Origin: Gnetum montanum
Taxonomy: Eukaryota; Streptophyta; Gnetopsida; Gnetales; Gnetaceae
DNA length: 64,000 nt
Assembly: GCA_015680685.1 (NCBI GenBank)
Contig: MNCI01027001.1
Location: 231,044-295,043, forward strand
Direction of reading: 5' to 3'
A program made the translations under genes and the position numbers. Numbering within the stretch: the first letter of the stretch is position 1; every line of letters starts with the position of its first letter. This document shows, one piece after another, positions 25,170 through 36,089 of this stretch. Below the pieces are notes generated by a model. That model searched no databases, was not told the DNA's origin, and worked only from the letters and a program-made list of their open reading frames with translations.

Positions 25170-25370
25170 TAATAAAGGGGATGTTTGCTAGTTGTAGGCC
25201 ATTGCAGCCACAATTTATACAATTTTGCTAGTTAAAGGCCATGGTACGCGATATTGCCAGTTTAGAGTCTTAGCAGACTATAGTGCCAATTTAACATCTT
25301 AGCATATGAGAATGCTAGTTTAAGGTTATAGCATACTGTAATGCTAGTTTAAGGTCATAGTGAATCATTT
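25170..25370 (-). repeat. Module-border repeat cluster, C between antisense gene and protease
   Basis: Six ~30-bp units; in element sense 'ctatgaccttaaactagca', 'ctataaccttaaactagca', 'ctaagatgttaaattggca', 'ctaagactctaaactggca', 'catggcctttaactagcaa', 'aatggcctacaactagcaa'. This is the best preserved cluster in C. The D equivalent is at 39,730-39,980. Confidence 0.75.
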
Positions 25371-25699
25371 TTAAAAGAGACACTTTTTTAATGTTTAAAA
25401 CATTAGTAAAAATAAAGAAAGGTTATAGAAAATAAGTAATAATGAAAATAAATTTAGGCCACATGCATAGGCTGCATGCATGAAATAACAAAGATATAAT
25501 AAATTGCAAAAGAAAAAAATATATTTGGCTATCAGTGTATCTAGTCATAGACACATGGGAAGGTTAAGGTAAACTTTACTTGTGCAGAGTCTTCCTAATC
25601 TTTGCAAGATTAGGGAGTAAGTAAGGCCTATTCTGCATGATCTTTTATTTGCCATCTCCTTTGCTTGCAATGCTAAAAGGGAGTTCATCCCATAATGTA

Positions 25700-26240
25700 T
25701 CCCATTACCTATCATTGTCATCATTGGTTATCTTGGGCTTTTGCTCTTCATGGCTAGGAGCTTCTTCTTGAAGCTCCACTTTGGAGCCTTGTTCTATGTC
25801 TACATTGTTGACAGTTGGGGGAGTTGTGTTGTCACCATGAATGATGATTTCACCTCCCTCATAAGGAAGGTGAATTTCTTGGTTGATGGGTGAGGAGATA
25901 GCTCGTAATTAAGCCAACCAAGGTCTTCCCAGGATTAGGTTGAACCCTGGTATCTCTTCCACCACCAAGAAGTTTGCAGTTGTAGGGAATTATTCTCTAG
26001 CTACAAAATCCAAGGAGATAGATCCCTTGACAACAACTCTTAATCCATTGAAGGACTTAAGAGCTACAGTGGTTGTAGGTTGTACTTGCTTAGTTAAGCC
26101 CAAGTGTTCAATGATGGTGTATGGGATGATGTTGGTTGTAGCTCCATCATCAACATGCACTTGATGTATTTTAAATTTTCCTATGTGTATGGTTATGAAT
26201 AAAGAGGGTGTTATCACCTCATCATTTTAGGGATTAACCT
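25700..26240 (-). pseudogene. Aspartic protease of element C
   Basis: Retropepsin-type protease that processes the Gag-Pol polyprotein. In sense: FITIHIGKFKIHQVHVDDGA (DDG at 26,141-26,154 in place of DTG/DSG), TTNIIPYTIIEHLGL, ALKSFNGLRVVVKGSISL, then the flap/C-terminal region GFNLILGRPWLA near 25,930 and a tail with INQEIHLPYEGGEIIIHGD down to about 25,810. The stretch 26,217-25,990 is open. The active-site Asp is retained. Coding stops just downstream, and RT does not follow for another 10 kb because of the antisense-gene spacer. Confidence 0.85.
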
Positions 26241-27198
26241 TAATGTTTCCATCATGAAATGTTAATGGTGTTGACTTTCCCTTCCCTCATGAGGACAGAA
26301 TGATTACTACATGGATGGCTTCCTCATTAGTGGGAATATCCTCACTAATTAGTATGAAGGTCAACATTTTGACTAGTACCTCACGATGTGTGGCAGAAGT
26401 TATGATCAGGTCATACAAGCTTAGGGTTATGTTTTTTTGCTCAAAGGACTACCTGACTTAGTCCACTGCACTAAAGAATTTTTTGTTGTTGGTCATGGGC
26501 TTTTCATCCTTGTTGTGCTTTACTTCCTTCATGCATCCTAAAATGCAAACTTTGGCTTTAGGCTATGGTTGTGGCTCTTCTTTGTTGTCTTGGTTATGGC
26601 ATTTAGTACCCTCCTGGGCCTTGTTGGTTGAAGGAGATGGGAAAGAGAAGGTCATACGTATAGCTGAAATAAGAGTGGGTTTCAGTGGGCCCACTTTCTT
26701 TTATGCCTTCAGCTGCATGTCTCCCTTGTTGTTAGGCTTTTGCTTATGCTTCTTTCTTTGGTTGGCTAAAATTTTTTGGTTGTCAATCATTGGCTCTAAG
26801 AAAGAGGTGATAGCATTGGCCATCACAAGGGGGCATTGTGCAGTTGTTTGGGCTATGGCTATTTGGGTTGTATTAGGTTGAGAGACCTTGATGAAAAAAG
26901 GTTTCCTCAAAGGTATTTGTGATGGTACTCTTACAACGAAGGGAGATCTTGAGCTATGGAAAATTGAAGAAGCTCTTTCATTGTATAGGAGTACTTGAAT
27001 CACGAATGGTTCTCTTATAGATCTCTAGCTTTCTTTGATGTTGAATGCCAAAATAACATAAGAACTATCATTAGCATTCAATAGGTATTTATAGACCTAC
27101 ATCAACTAGTTTTGTGGTTGAACTAGATTAGAAGCATCTAAAACCAATTCCCCCATACCTATCATCCTTTGCAAGTCATCCTTTAGTGTAAGGTAGAA
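26241..27198 (-). pseudogene. Gag C-terminal/linker region of element C
   Basis: Coding region between the gap in gag and protease. An open stretch at 27,003-26,701 reads RSPFVVRVPSQIPLRKPFFI and QPNTTQIAIAQTTAQCPLVM, then a basic, Asn/Lys-rich end (RKKHKQKPNNK). D has a weakly similar Ser/Pro/Thr-rich region at 38,050-38,500 after its zinc knuckle. No enzymatic motif is seen. The C zinc knuckle expected between gag core and this linker is not visible and probably lies in the N run. Confidence 0.6.
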
Positions 27199-27453
27199 NN
27201 NNNNNNNNNNNNNNNNNNNNNNNNNNNNNNNNNNNNNNNNNNNNNNNNNNNNNNNNNNNNNNNNNNNNNNNNNNNNNNNNNNNNNNNNNNNNNNNNNNNN
27301 NNNNNNNNNNNNNNNNNNNNNNNNNNNNNNNNNNNNNNNNNNNNNNNNNNNNNNNNNNNNNNNNNNNNNNNNNNNNNNNNNNNNNNNNNNNNNNNNNNNN
27401 NNNNNNNNNNNNNNNNNNNNNNNNNNNNNNNNNNNNNNNNNNNNNNNNNNNNN
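27199..27453. other. Assembly gap (N run)
   Basis: 255 undetermined bases inside the gag region of element C. By comparison with D the missing part should contain the zinc-knuckle region. Confidence 0.99.
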
Positions 27454-28760
27454 CCCTTAGGCGGGTTGAACTTCAGCCCTTAGTTCATGATCTTGGTTTC
27501 CTTGGTTATAGTTGCTATGGTAGTATTGTTTTATTTACTCTTTTCTTTGTCTCTTCTAGTGTGTTGGTTTTTATATGAGATATAGGCTAGATCATGGCTG
27601 GCCTCCATGACATCTTCCATATTTTTGATTTGCAAGAATGCTTAGCTCAAAGGCCATGGATCAAGATAGTAGAGTTTAGACTTGATGAAGTCATTAATTT
27701 CTCCCTTGAATATGGCTAACAATTGGGATTAAGCTACGGGCTCTAGTATTTCATTTAGTAGTCCATTCCATCACTAAATGAATTTTTGTTCAGGTTCTAT
27801 CTTCATAAGTTGGTCAAGCATTGTATCAGGCTTCAAGTTATACTTGAAGTGGTTGACAAACTGGGCTACTAAGTCTTCTAGAGAGGATATAGACGTGATA
27901 CCAATGGACTGCTTTCCTAGTCAAATACATAGGAAAAATCCTCATGATGGTATGAGGCCATGAATACAAGAGTAAACATTCAAATCAGAAGGTAATAAGG
28001 TGAACATTAGGATCACCTTGTTTGTTATATTTGTTAAATTGTGGAATGGGGACACCAGGAGTAAGTGTGAAGGATGGGACTATAGGACTTATGGGATCAT
28101 TTTGGTAGAAGTCCATAATCTTGATGGTTTGGGTGGTAGAGGCTTTAAGTCTTTTCAACTTCTCTGTTAGGTCTTGGATCATTTGAAAGGCTTGATCCAA
28201 GCCTTGTAGTGGTCCCATAGTTTGTGAAGTTTGTACATAAGGTTGTGGCATTTCTTGTGGCCTTGTTATGGATTACATGATGGAAGTAAAAGGTTGTGTT
28301 ATGGTTATGGCTTGTGGACCAAACAAGGAAAAAATATTTCTGCCAATACTTGAGGCACAAATGGGACAAACATGGTGTTTGGCCCTTGTGTTGTTGGGGG
28401 TCTCATGGTGGAACCCATGTGAGTAGTTAATGGATTTGCAATGGTAAAATCCATCATTGATGATTTTGTATATCAAGGCTATGTTGCAAATGGCACTGAT
28501 GCATTATATTTTGTTGTTTGTGGCATTAATTGAGTGTGATGTGTAGCTACAATTGGCATGGGATCTATCATAGTAGGGCATGGAAGAGTGGAAGATGATG
28601 GCACCATGCCCTTGGATAAAAAAAACATTAGGGAAAGGTTTTGTGATGTTGGGGGATGTTTGTTGGAACAATCCTCCAAGGATGTTTTTAGGCTTAGATT
28701 TAGCCCTAAATTCATCCTGCTCTTTATGTTGTTCTCCAAAGGTAGGCTAGTCATCTTCCT
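27454..28760 (-). pseudogene. gag: Gag of element C (N-terminal part and core)
   Basis: Structural capsid protein of a Tat element. In sense it starts with a Pro/Gln/Thr/Met-rich N-terminus (28,760-28,260), then LDQAFQMIQDLTEKLKRLKA (28,190 region), TIKIMDFYQNDPISPIVPSF and PIPQFNKYNKQGDPNVHLIT to 27,985, followed by the gag core in other frames down to the gap. D shows the same block as VMDFY...ISHIVPPLALP and FTKYNGEGKPNTDRVTFQLE at 36,815-36,960. Stops and frameshifts break it. It lies directly downstream of the extra ORF at 29,100-28,780. Confidence 0.75.
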
Positions 28761-28779
28761 CTTTTGCAGAAATTAGTTA

Positions 28780-29100
28780 GGCTAGGATGCTAGAATAGAT
28801 GTTGTTAAGAGGAATTTCTTCATATAGGGAAGGTATGTACTCTTTTCCACCCTTGTGTATGAACTCAAACTCCCTTTTTGCCTTAGCTTCAATTCATGGA
28901 ATTAGCATGCTTGACTATATTTTGGCACAAATGAAGTTATAACAATCTTCATTTATGGATACAAAATTAGGAATCTTTCCTCTAACTCTCAAAGATCATC
29001 TACACTCAATGACTATAGGGTATTTTTGATTATACACCTTCATGACTTATTGGGTATGATCTTCACTAGTGAAGGTGAAGGGCAACTTGGTGGAGTTTTG
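28780..29100 (-). pseudogene. Extra ORF upstream of gag, element C
   Basis: A short coding remnant between the leader and gag. Readable motifs: LRVRGKIPNFVSINEDCYNF then ICAKI, followed by AKAKREFEFIHKGGKEYIPS. D has a homologous segment at 34,690-34,940 (PPNFMVFNDEQYNFVCAKL, then AKHSFKLMYQN). Conservation across two diverged elements suggests a real ORF. Ogre-type Tat elements carry an ORF1 ahead of gag; the match in position is the only basis for comparing them. Function unknown. Confidence 0.6.
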
Positions 29101-30204
29101 AAAAGGTATGGTTATAGTGCTGAGGATTACTTAAGAATAGGCTATAAATGGTAAAATAGTAGTAAATTCTAGTGAATGGAGTTCAACAACTCTTAGAGGA
29201 AATGAAAATGGCAAAAAATGATATACTTACTATAATTAGTAAGTGGGGAATAAGGGGAGTTTACCCCTTTACCATAAATAGAATATTGAAAATGTTGTCT
29301 TCAAACCTCACCCAAGTTGGCTTCGCAAGTGCCTTTATGCTAGGTATGGTAGGGGGGAAAAGAAGGGAAGTTAGAATGAAAATCTCACACCTTCTTATTT
29401 CAATGTTGGAGGGAGGGGGACAAATTTGAAGACAAAAAATGAAAACTTGGTAGTTTCTAATGATGGTTTTGGTAGGTTGCCAACTTTCACCAAAAAGGAA
29501 GGAAAAGTAGGCTTGGTTGGTATGAAAACCAATGTTAGTTTATTGGTAGAGATTATGGTAACAAAAATTAAATGTTTATTAAGGCTTCCATGCTAGCTTT
29601 GCTCTAGGAATTCACAATAAATGTTGTAAAATCCCAACACCCAAACCACCTGTAGCTTCCACGCTAAGGTTTCTACCATAGGGGGTAAATGTAGCATTGG
29701 ATTCCTTGGGAATTTTGGCTAGAAAAAGTCTTTTAACTTGCAACAAAAGAAAATATAGTTATAAAATTGATTTCAAACTTCATCACCTCCCAATTACTTC
29801 CATACGGGGTATGGTAGAGGGGGGAAAAAAGGGGGGGGGGGGGGTTAGTATTTTTCCACTAAAATTGGTTTGAGCCAGTTGCTAATTTCCTCAACTTGGA
29901 AACATGGGGGGAAAGCCAACTCACAGATGAGTTGAACCACCAATTTTAAAATCTAGAGAAAATTGTTTTGGTAGTAAAAACAATGGCGGGAAAGAGATAT
30001 CAATGCTAGCTTTGGGCTGTAAAATTCATAGCAAGTGCTATGAAAAGCCAAAGCCCAACCACTTGTAACTCCACGTTGCAGTTTTGGTCATATGGGGAAA
30101 AGACCAATGTTGATTCCTCAAAGGTTTTGGCTACAAAAAAAACAAGAAAAAGATTGTAAATGACAATGAAAATAATAGATTTGGTTATAGAATTTAGGCA
30201 AAGG
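29101..30204 (-). other. 5' leader of element C
   Basis: Non-coding leader between PBS and the upstream ORF. It contains repeated 'cttccatgctag' words like those of the 185-bp array, and a run of Gs near 29,831-29,844 that may be a sequencing or consensus artefact. Confidence 0.55.
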
Positions 30205-30222
30205 CCCTCCTTCTAGCACCAA
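30205..30222 (-). other. Primer-binding-site region of element C
   Basis: Minus strand TTGGTGCTAGAAGGAGGG follows the 5' LTR after seven bases. D has TAACACTAGAAGGAGGG at the same place (34,121-34,137). Restoring transitions gives TTGGCGCTAGAAGGAGGG, the type of sequence seen after LTRs of Tat elements; the priming tRNA is not assigned here. Confidence 0.65.
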
Positions 30223-30229
30223 GGAAAAC

Positions 30230-31946
30230 TATTATGGCTGAAAACCTTAATTGCTAGAATAAAAACCAAGAATCTTTTGTGCAAGTAGTTCCCCAACCTC
30301 GAATCCCTAAGGCTTCCATGATAAATATTTGAGGCATCCTAGTTGGTTTGATAGATTAACTAGGGACTTATGAGATGCAAAACATGGAAATATGAATAGA
30401 TTTGAATAATGCACAAATAATAATTTTTTTAAATACAAAACTCAAAAATTAAAAATTTATTGAGAAAAGAATAAAAAATAAGCTAGAGAAATGTATACAA
30501 ATGGTGCCTAGATGAGAAAAAAGGGGGGTTTACTTAGCAAGAGTTAAAAGCTCATTAACGTTGAGGTGAAATGCTCCACAATATGGGTGCTAAGCCACTC
30601 TTGATGTTATCAAACCTTCCTTCACTACTACAACCTTGGATCTATCAATTAGGCCACTACTAGGGGGGGTGGGAGATGGGGGAAGGTGGTGTTGGTGAGA
30701 AAGGTGGAATATTTAGATGCCAAGTTGCTCCATGTTGGGTTTGGAATCCCACAAGCACAATGTTAACACCAAAAATCCACCAAATCTCAAGGCCTCACTA
30801 CCTCCACATTGTAGTTCAAGAGAATGCAAGCATGGAAACTTGCACGAGCTCTTGAGTGCCTGAAAGTGCCCCAAGTGTGGAATTATGTGTATGAAAATTG
30901 CTTGTAAGTGTTGGACCTTGTCAAAAATGTTGAACCGTGAGAAAAATTTCTCCAACCAAAATTTCTTGTATTCAAAAAGTTATTAAACCTATAAATGGTG
31001 TTGGAGGTTGGACTTTATAGGATCTTTAGGCATGAATGGGGCTACAAATTAGTCATGATTTGGCTAAAAATTGGCTATGAAATGATTGCAAATTTAGCTG
31101 AAAAATTGCTACAAATTGGTTACAAATTTGCTGCAATTTTAGATGAGATGGGTGCCCACATTTGGGGGGTTACTATACATAGTAAGTACTTTCTCCCATG
31201 GCCATTCCATTTACTATAAATAGTAACCAAGGTACATTTTTGACACTAGAGATGAATCTTCCATGTTGAGCTCTCCACCATGCTTGTTGAAGTGGCTGGT
31301 CAACATTGAAGTGCATGAATTAATGAATTTTGCTTCTTGTGGCTTCCACATTCGGGGACTAAATTTTCCACACTTGGGAAAAAGTTTCTAAGCTAGGGAG
31401 AAACTTTCTAGGCTATGGGCAAAGTTTCCAAGCTAGGGAAAAAGTTTCTAGGTTGGGGAAAAACTTTTACATTGGGGGGAAACATTCCAAGCTAAGGGGG
31501 CAAAGTTTCCAAGCTAGGGGAAAGTTTCTAAGTTGTGCATTTGGTCTCCACATTAAAGGGAAGAAATTTTCCAAACCCCCTATCCTTGCATGCTAGGGGT
31601 AGGTGAGATCTACCCCCTATAGATATTTGTAGTGTAGAAAAATACATACCCCCCATAAAACCCATCAAATTACCCTTTTTGGCATTCCAAAAGGCATTTT
31701 TAACCCCCCCCCCCCCCCTGGGAGCCCCCCAAAACCAAATATAGATACTAGGTTACTTTTTTCACTTTGGCAATGAGGCTTTGACCATTTATGAGGCATT
31801 TTTCAGCCCCAAAAGTATAAAGTATGTGAAATTACCCATTCTAGGTTACAATTTTCAAATTTACAATGAAATTTTGTCTCGAGTTTCATGGGGTGAAAGC
31901 TACATAATGAAGATTGATTATAACATGCAAAATTTAAGGTGTTTCA
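30230..31946 (-). repeat. 5' LTR of element C
   Basis: 1,717 bp, pairs with 10,386-12,029; starts TGAAACACCTTAAATTTTGC in sense. TATA-like sequence near 31,012-31,020. The minisatellite is at 31,360-31,550. A poly-C run near 31,700 with adjacent C tracts is absent from the 3' copy and may be an artefact. Confidence 0.9.
31360..31550. repeat. LTR minisatellite, second copy
   Basis: Counterpart of 11,455-11,690, with 20-24 bp units such as 'ctaggggaaagtttctaag'. Unit number and order differ slightly between the two LTRs. Confidence 0.8.
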
Positions 31947-32501
31947 CCCACTAGTTAGTCTAGTAGTCCTTCATGCTGTGCCATACTTAATTTTTCACTT
32001 ATGGCTCTTATGAACATCTGCACATCTTTAAGTGCAGTGACATCTAGTACAAACACCACAGGTGCATTGAGTGTTTTGGCAATTCTATTGGCAACCACCT
32101 CTACTATTATCTCTTGTCCTTAGTGCTACATCACCAATACTATTTCCCCCTCACCTTCCTCCAAGTGCACTAAGAAGGTTGTGGCATTCTCAAAAATCTC
32201 TAGGAGTGGCTATTATCCTGTGAGAGATACCATTACCTCTCTGGCACTAGGATTTGACCTCACAGACAATTGTGTTCATTAGGCCAAGAAAATGAATCCA
32301 CCACCTTCCATCAAGTTCACTATTTGGTCCATTTAATTTAGGTGACTAATCGTTGGTTGGTACACAAATGGATCCCCATCATTCGTGCCTGCTCATTATT
32401 CTTGCTCACTCAAGAGCCATTTTTGGTACTCGTGAAACTGTTGGGATGTTGCAGTAACGTTTAGCACAATTGTTTGTGTGGTAGGTTGAGGTGGTGGTTG
32501 T
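31947..32501 (-). pseudogene. Downstream ORF of element B, piece 2
   Basis: Minus-strand coding remnant between elements D and C. Readable parts include VNLMEGGGFIFLA (about 32,310), LLEIFENATTFLVHLEEGEG (about 32,200-32,140), VEVVANRIAKTLNAPVVFVL (about 32,110-32,050) and ALKDVQMFIRAISEKLSMAQ (about 32,040-31,985), interrupted by stops. It belongs to the extra ORF after integrase of element B: piece 1 ends at D's right end (52,299) and piece 3 begins beyond C (10,385). No recognised domain. Confidence 0.68.
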
Positions 32502-34114
32502 TGAAATGCCACCAAATTTGGGCTCCTGGGTCTTAACTTCAAATTTTTTTATGTCAAAAACTTGACAAATTTTTTCTAAGTGTTGATACTATGCTCCCCA
32601 CTACTAGGACTATGCTCTAGGGCATAGTCAGTGTAGTTGACACAAATAATCCAGATTTGCAAAATTTTTCTAAGTGTCAATAGCAGTTGTAGAATTTTCT
32701 TAGTGTCTTAACTACACTCCCCCTATTGAGACTATGCTCCAAAGCATTGTCAGCACAAATATGATCAATTTTGCAAATTTTCCTAAGTGTCAAGATAGAG
32801 GTTGCTGACCATGGTTAGCATGGAGGAAATAGTTTGGCAGAACTTCTAACTTTTGAGCCTATGCTTCCTACTACATTATAGAGTGTAGTCAGTGTTGTCT
32901 AGATTGAACCTCACTTTTTTTTTTTTGCAAAATTTTCCTAATTGTTGGACTATACTCTAGAGTGTAGTAAGTGTAGCCATGTAGAACTGCCTTCAAAAGC
33001 CTCCAAAACTCAGCACCAGTCGACATCTTAGTTTCAACATTCCTTCACAAGAAAGATCATCAATTTGCACTTCTTTTGCATTGCCCATTTGCTTATAAAT
33101 TGTACCTATGCTCAATACCACTTGAGAAAGTAGACAACATAGTCCTAGAACATAGTCTCCAAAACTACATTATTTTGCATTGTTTTTAGGTACATTACAA
33201 TCTGTTTAGCACTTGCACATGTAGTCTTGACAATGTAGTTATATTCTAGCAGTTTCATGGGGTCCATTAGAGCACACCGGTAGACACCATTTGCTTTAGT
33301 GGGAGCATAGTTTGGGCTAGCGTAGTCCCAACTACCCCTCTACCACATGGTGCTTGATCCATGACTCACACTAAGCCTAGACCTCTAAATACCCCAACAC
33401 TTCATGTTTTTAGGGTTGGCAAACCAAAACAAAGTTGGCATTTGAAGCAATCGATTGGCATTTCTACACTTAGCAAACTCAGAGTGCATTTGGCATTCTT
33501 GGGTAAACACCATTGCAAACCACCACAACATCATTGTACATTGCCTAGCACTATTGTACATTTCCCAGCACATCGTCGACCACTGCAGCTTGCAAGATAC
33601 TATGGTAGCCAACTCAACAGGCCCAGACTTCATGGTAGATGTTAGTTTTTGTAGCCCAGACACCCTAAGACTATGACTATGCTACCTACTATGCCTGTTT
33701 GTACACTATGTACCTCCTGACCTTCTCTTGTAGTTAACTATGCCTTCTTGTTCGGGGTGGTGCTGCTTTCTCTCATACTTACATCTTGCACATTTGTAGT
33801 AATTTCTCTTGCATTTTAGCATTCTACTCACATTTTTTGTCATTTTACACATATTCGAGCATTCACACCCTTGTTTTGCATTGGAAACCTTGACTATGCT
33901 TACCTTTGTAGGCATTGCAAACATTGCAAGCATTGTGCAAACCCTTAACATTTGTTTCGTCATAACACCTATAAGTTCTAGTTTGATCGACAAGATTGTT
34001 CTAGGTGCCCCACCTCTATTTCTAGCATGCCCTCATGTAGACACAAGGTTGAGGTTGTGCAACCACGGACCTCTTGGTATACCATTCCAGCCTCTAATGT
34101 TTTCGATCACTACA
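32502..34114 (+). repeat. 5' LTR of element D
   Basis: 1,613 bp, starts TGAAATGCCACCAAATTTGG and ends CACTACA. Pairs with 50,820-52,298. It contains several copies of 'actatgctctagagcatagtcagtgtag', a near-palindromic word, in U3. The TATA region reads TCTAAATACCCC near 33,387; the 3' LTR keeps TATAAATA. Confidence 0.87.
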
Positions 34115-34120
34115 ATTTTC

Positions 34121-34138
34121 TAACACTAGAAGGAGGGC
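34121..34138 (+). other. Primer-binding-site region of element D
   Basis: TAACACTAGAAGGAGGGC, six bases after the LTR end; matches the C PBS region apart from transitions. Confidence 0.65.
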
Positions 34139-34279
34139 CTTCACCATTTCCTTCTTCAGCATATCCCTTGGTTGTTGCCTTATGTGCTCTTTGCACCATT
34201 GGTGCAAACTGGACCCCATAGTTGGTTCCCCTGGAACCCTGCCTAATAACACCAAAGCATATACTTTACATGTATCCAA

Positions 34280-34600
34280 ATTTTATGTGCTCAACAGAGC
34301 ATAGCTAGCTCCAGCGTAGTGACCATAGCTAGCTCTAGGGTAGTGAGCGTAGTTGGTTCTGAGCATAGTCCTAGAGTTAGTCATTTTTTAGCAACTTATA
34401 CTTAGTCATTTTTTATGTGGATTTCAAAGTTAGTCAATTTTTTCTACATTTCTATACTTAGTCATTTTTCTATGCTTTTACACTTAACCCTTTTTTTAGT
34501 AATTTTATACTTAGCTATTTTTTCCGTGTTCTTGCACTTAGTCATTTTTTTCGGCTTTTGCAAATAATGACTTTTTGCATTTTCCTTTTTCATCATTAAC
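34280..34600. repeat. Short-period repeats in D leader
   Basis: Two blocks: 'agctagctccagcgtagtga' type units at 34,300-34,375, then 'cttagtcattttt' units spaced about 30-35 bp at 34,375-34,560. No coding signal. Confidence 0.6.
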
Positions 34601-34689
34601 CCTAAACAACCCTTGAGCTCTGCCTTAAGCATAGTTGTTGTCCAACCCATTTAGTAGGACAATGCAATTAACCTTCCTAGGACTAGGGG

Positions 34690-34940
34690 TCCTGTCCAAG
34701 TAGAGAGGAAATCTCTTAGGTAGTGTAGCCTACCTCCTAACTTCATGGTGTTCAATGATGAGCAATATAACTTCGTTTGTGCAAAGCTCCAAGTGAGTTT
34801 GTATGTAGACTACAAGGTAATGAAAGCCAAACATAGTTTTAAGCTTATGTACCAAAATTGAAGGGAGTGGTTTGTAGTGACAGAAAATGTCAGTGGCTGG
34901 AAACATAGAGAGGTTTTCGAGCATACAGCCTAACCCCAGA
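34690..34940 (+). pseudogene. Extra ORF upstream of gag, element D
   Basis: Coding remnant with PPNFMVFNDEQYNFVCAKLQ, VDYKVMKAKHSFKLMYQN and a following Trp-rich stretch (REWFVVTENVSGWKHREVF). It is homologous to 29,100-28,780 of C in the IPNF...NDE.YNF.CAK pattern and the AK..F.....K spacing. In D it is separated from gag by about 1.1 kb including a minisatellite, whereas in C it nearly touches gag. Function unknown. Confidence 0.6.
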
Positions 34941-35559
34941 TTCACGTGAGGGCCATGCTGGAGAAAATGGAAACGGGGTGCCCTGAATGGTCTCGTCGAT
35001 TAGATAGGGACTTAATCGATGTTTAATAAGCCTTTTGCAAATAATAAAAGAAAATGCAATGTGCACAACAGTAGAAACTTGTTAAAGTGCGTAACAGGGT
35101 AGTGAACATGATTTAATGCTTAACAATGCTAAATAAATGTTGTGATAAGCCAAAAAGAGAGTTTGAATAGAAAGATACACCACCCTGAAAAAGGGTATAG
35201 GTATACAAAGTGTACAATAGGCACAGTAGGAGTGGAATCACAGCCTCGATGGTGTTGGGTTGTGAAATCTGGTGCTCACTGTGATAAACTATGCCTCCTG
35301 GGTTAGTGGTCATAGTATACCATGTGATGTACTTGTGCCTCTCTATCGGTGTGGTGTGCTCTCGGTCTTGTTCACCCACAGAGCTAAGTGCAAGAATGCT
35401 AAAATTCCAACTGCTTTGCCAGTAAAGAAAAATTGAAGCCTTCCCCCCCCCCTTTTCCTCCTCCTTAAAAAAAAGGGGTTGCAGAGGTATTTATAGGGCT
35501 AGGGTTAGCCCAAAATGTGAATCTGGCACCACGTGGCAATGCGGTAGATAACAACATGT
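34941..35559 (+). other. Leader spacer of element D
   Basis: No recognised coding or RNA feature. A run of C (around 35,445) and T/A tracts are present. Confidence 0.4.
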
Positions 35560-35990
35560 AATAGCAAGTTATAGCGTGTAACAGCGTAGCATAATGGGGC
35601 ACTACACTATGCTATGCACTATAGCAGGGTGCTATGCTGGCACTGTAGCAAGGTGCTACACTAGCACTGTAGTAGGATGCTATGCTAGCACTGTAGTAGG
35701 GTGCTATGCTGGAACTGTAGCAAGGTGCTACGCTAGCACTGTAGCAGGATGCTATGCTACGCAACATAGCAATGTGCTACATTAGCATTGTAGCAGAGTG
35801 CTACGCTATGCTATGCTACATAGCATAGCAAGGTGCTACGTTGGCACTATAGCAAGGTGCTACACTAGCATTGTAGCAGGATGCTACACTATGCTACGCT
35901 ACATAACATAGCAAGGTGCTACACTATGCACTGTAGCAAGGTACTACACTATGCTACGCTATGCAGCATAGTAGCATGTAACAACGCGTA
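35560..35990. repeat. Minisatellite, 'ggtgctacactagcactgtagca' type
   Basis: More than a dozen degenerate copies of a ~23-bp unit built from GCTA/TAGC words, such as 'gcactgtagcaaggtgctacactag'. GTAGC and GCTAC arms within each unit can pair, so transcripts could form serial short hairpins. It sits between the upstream ORF and gag of D and gives chance Cys/Tyr/Ala/Gly repeat ORFs. Confidence 0.85.
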
Positions 35991-36089
35991 ACACTTAGCC
36001 ATATTTGTAGTTGTGATGTTGAGACCCAAAATTTTGTGGTGGTTCCCTTTTGATTTTAACTTTATTTTTCTCACGAAGGCCTACTAGTG

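Larger units (their letters stand above)
10386..31946 (-). mobile_element. Element C: 21.6-kb Tat/Ogre-like Ty3 retrotransposon with antisense gene
   Basis: LTRs at 30,230-31,946 (5') and 10,386-12,029 (3') in minus orientation. In sense: LTR, PBS, extra ORF upstream of gag, gag, protease, a spacer of about 10 kb carrying a plus-strand spliced gene and a ~185-bp tandem array, RT (YIDD), RNase H, second RNase H (aRH), integrase, polypurine tract, LTR. The dual RNase H defines the Tat lineage; an ORF before gag and a long gap between protease and RT recall Ogre. Flanks CCAAC (10,381-10,385) and CCCAC (31,947-31,951) look like a target-site duplication with one mismatch. A 255-base run of N lies inside gag. 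Confidence 0.87.

Noticed and set aside
26483-26881. 132-codon plus-strand hydrophobic ORF
   Set aside because: Antisense shadow of the C gag-protease linker; the minus-strand frame carries the retroelement similarity.
33361-34221. Overlapping ORFs on both strands in the D 5' LTR
   Set aside because: They lie inside an LTR, occur on both strands, and are not kept open in the 3' LTR copy.
35594-35785. ORF encoding Cys/Tyr/Ala/Gly repeats
   Set aside because: It is the translation of the 23-bp GCTA/TAGC minisatellite; no conserved protein.
35560-35990. CRISPR-like repeat array
   Set aside because: Units are contiguous and degenerate with no unique spacers; plant nuclear context.
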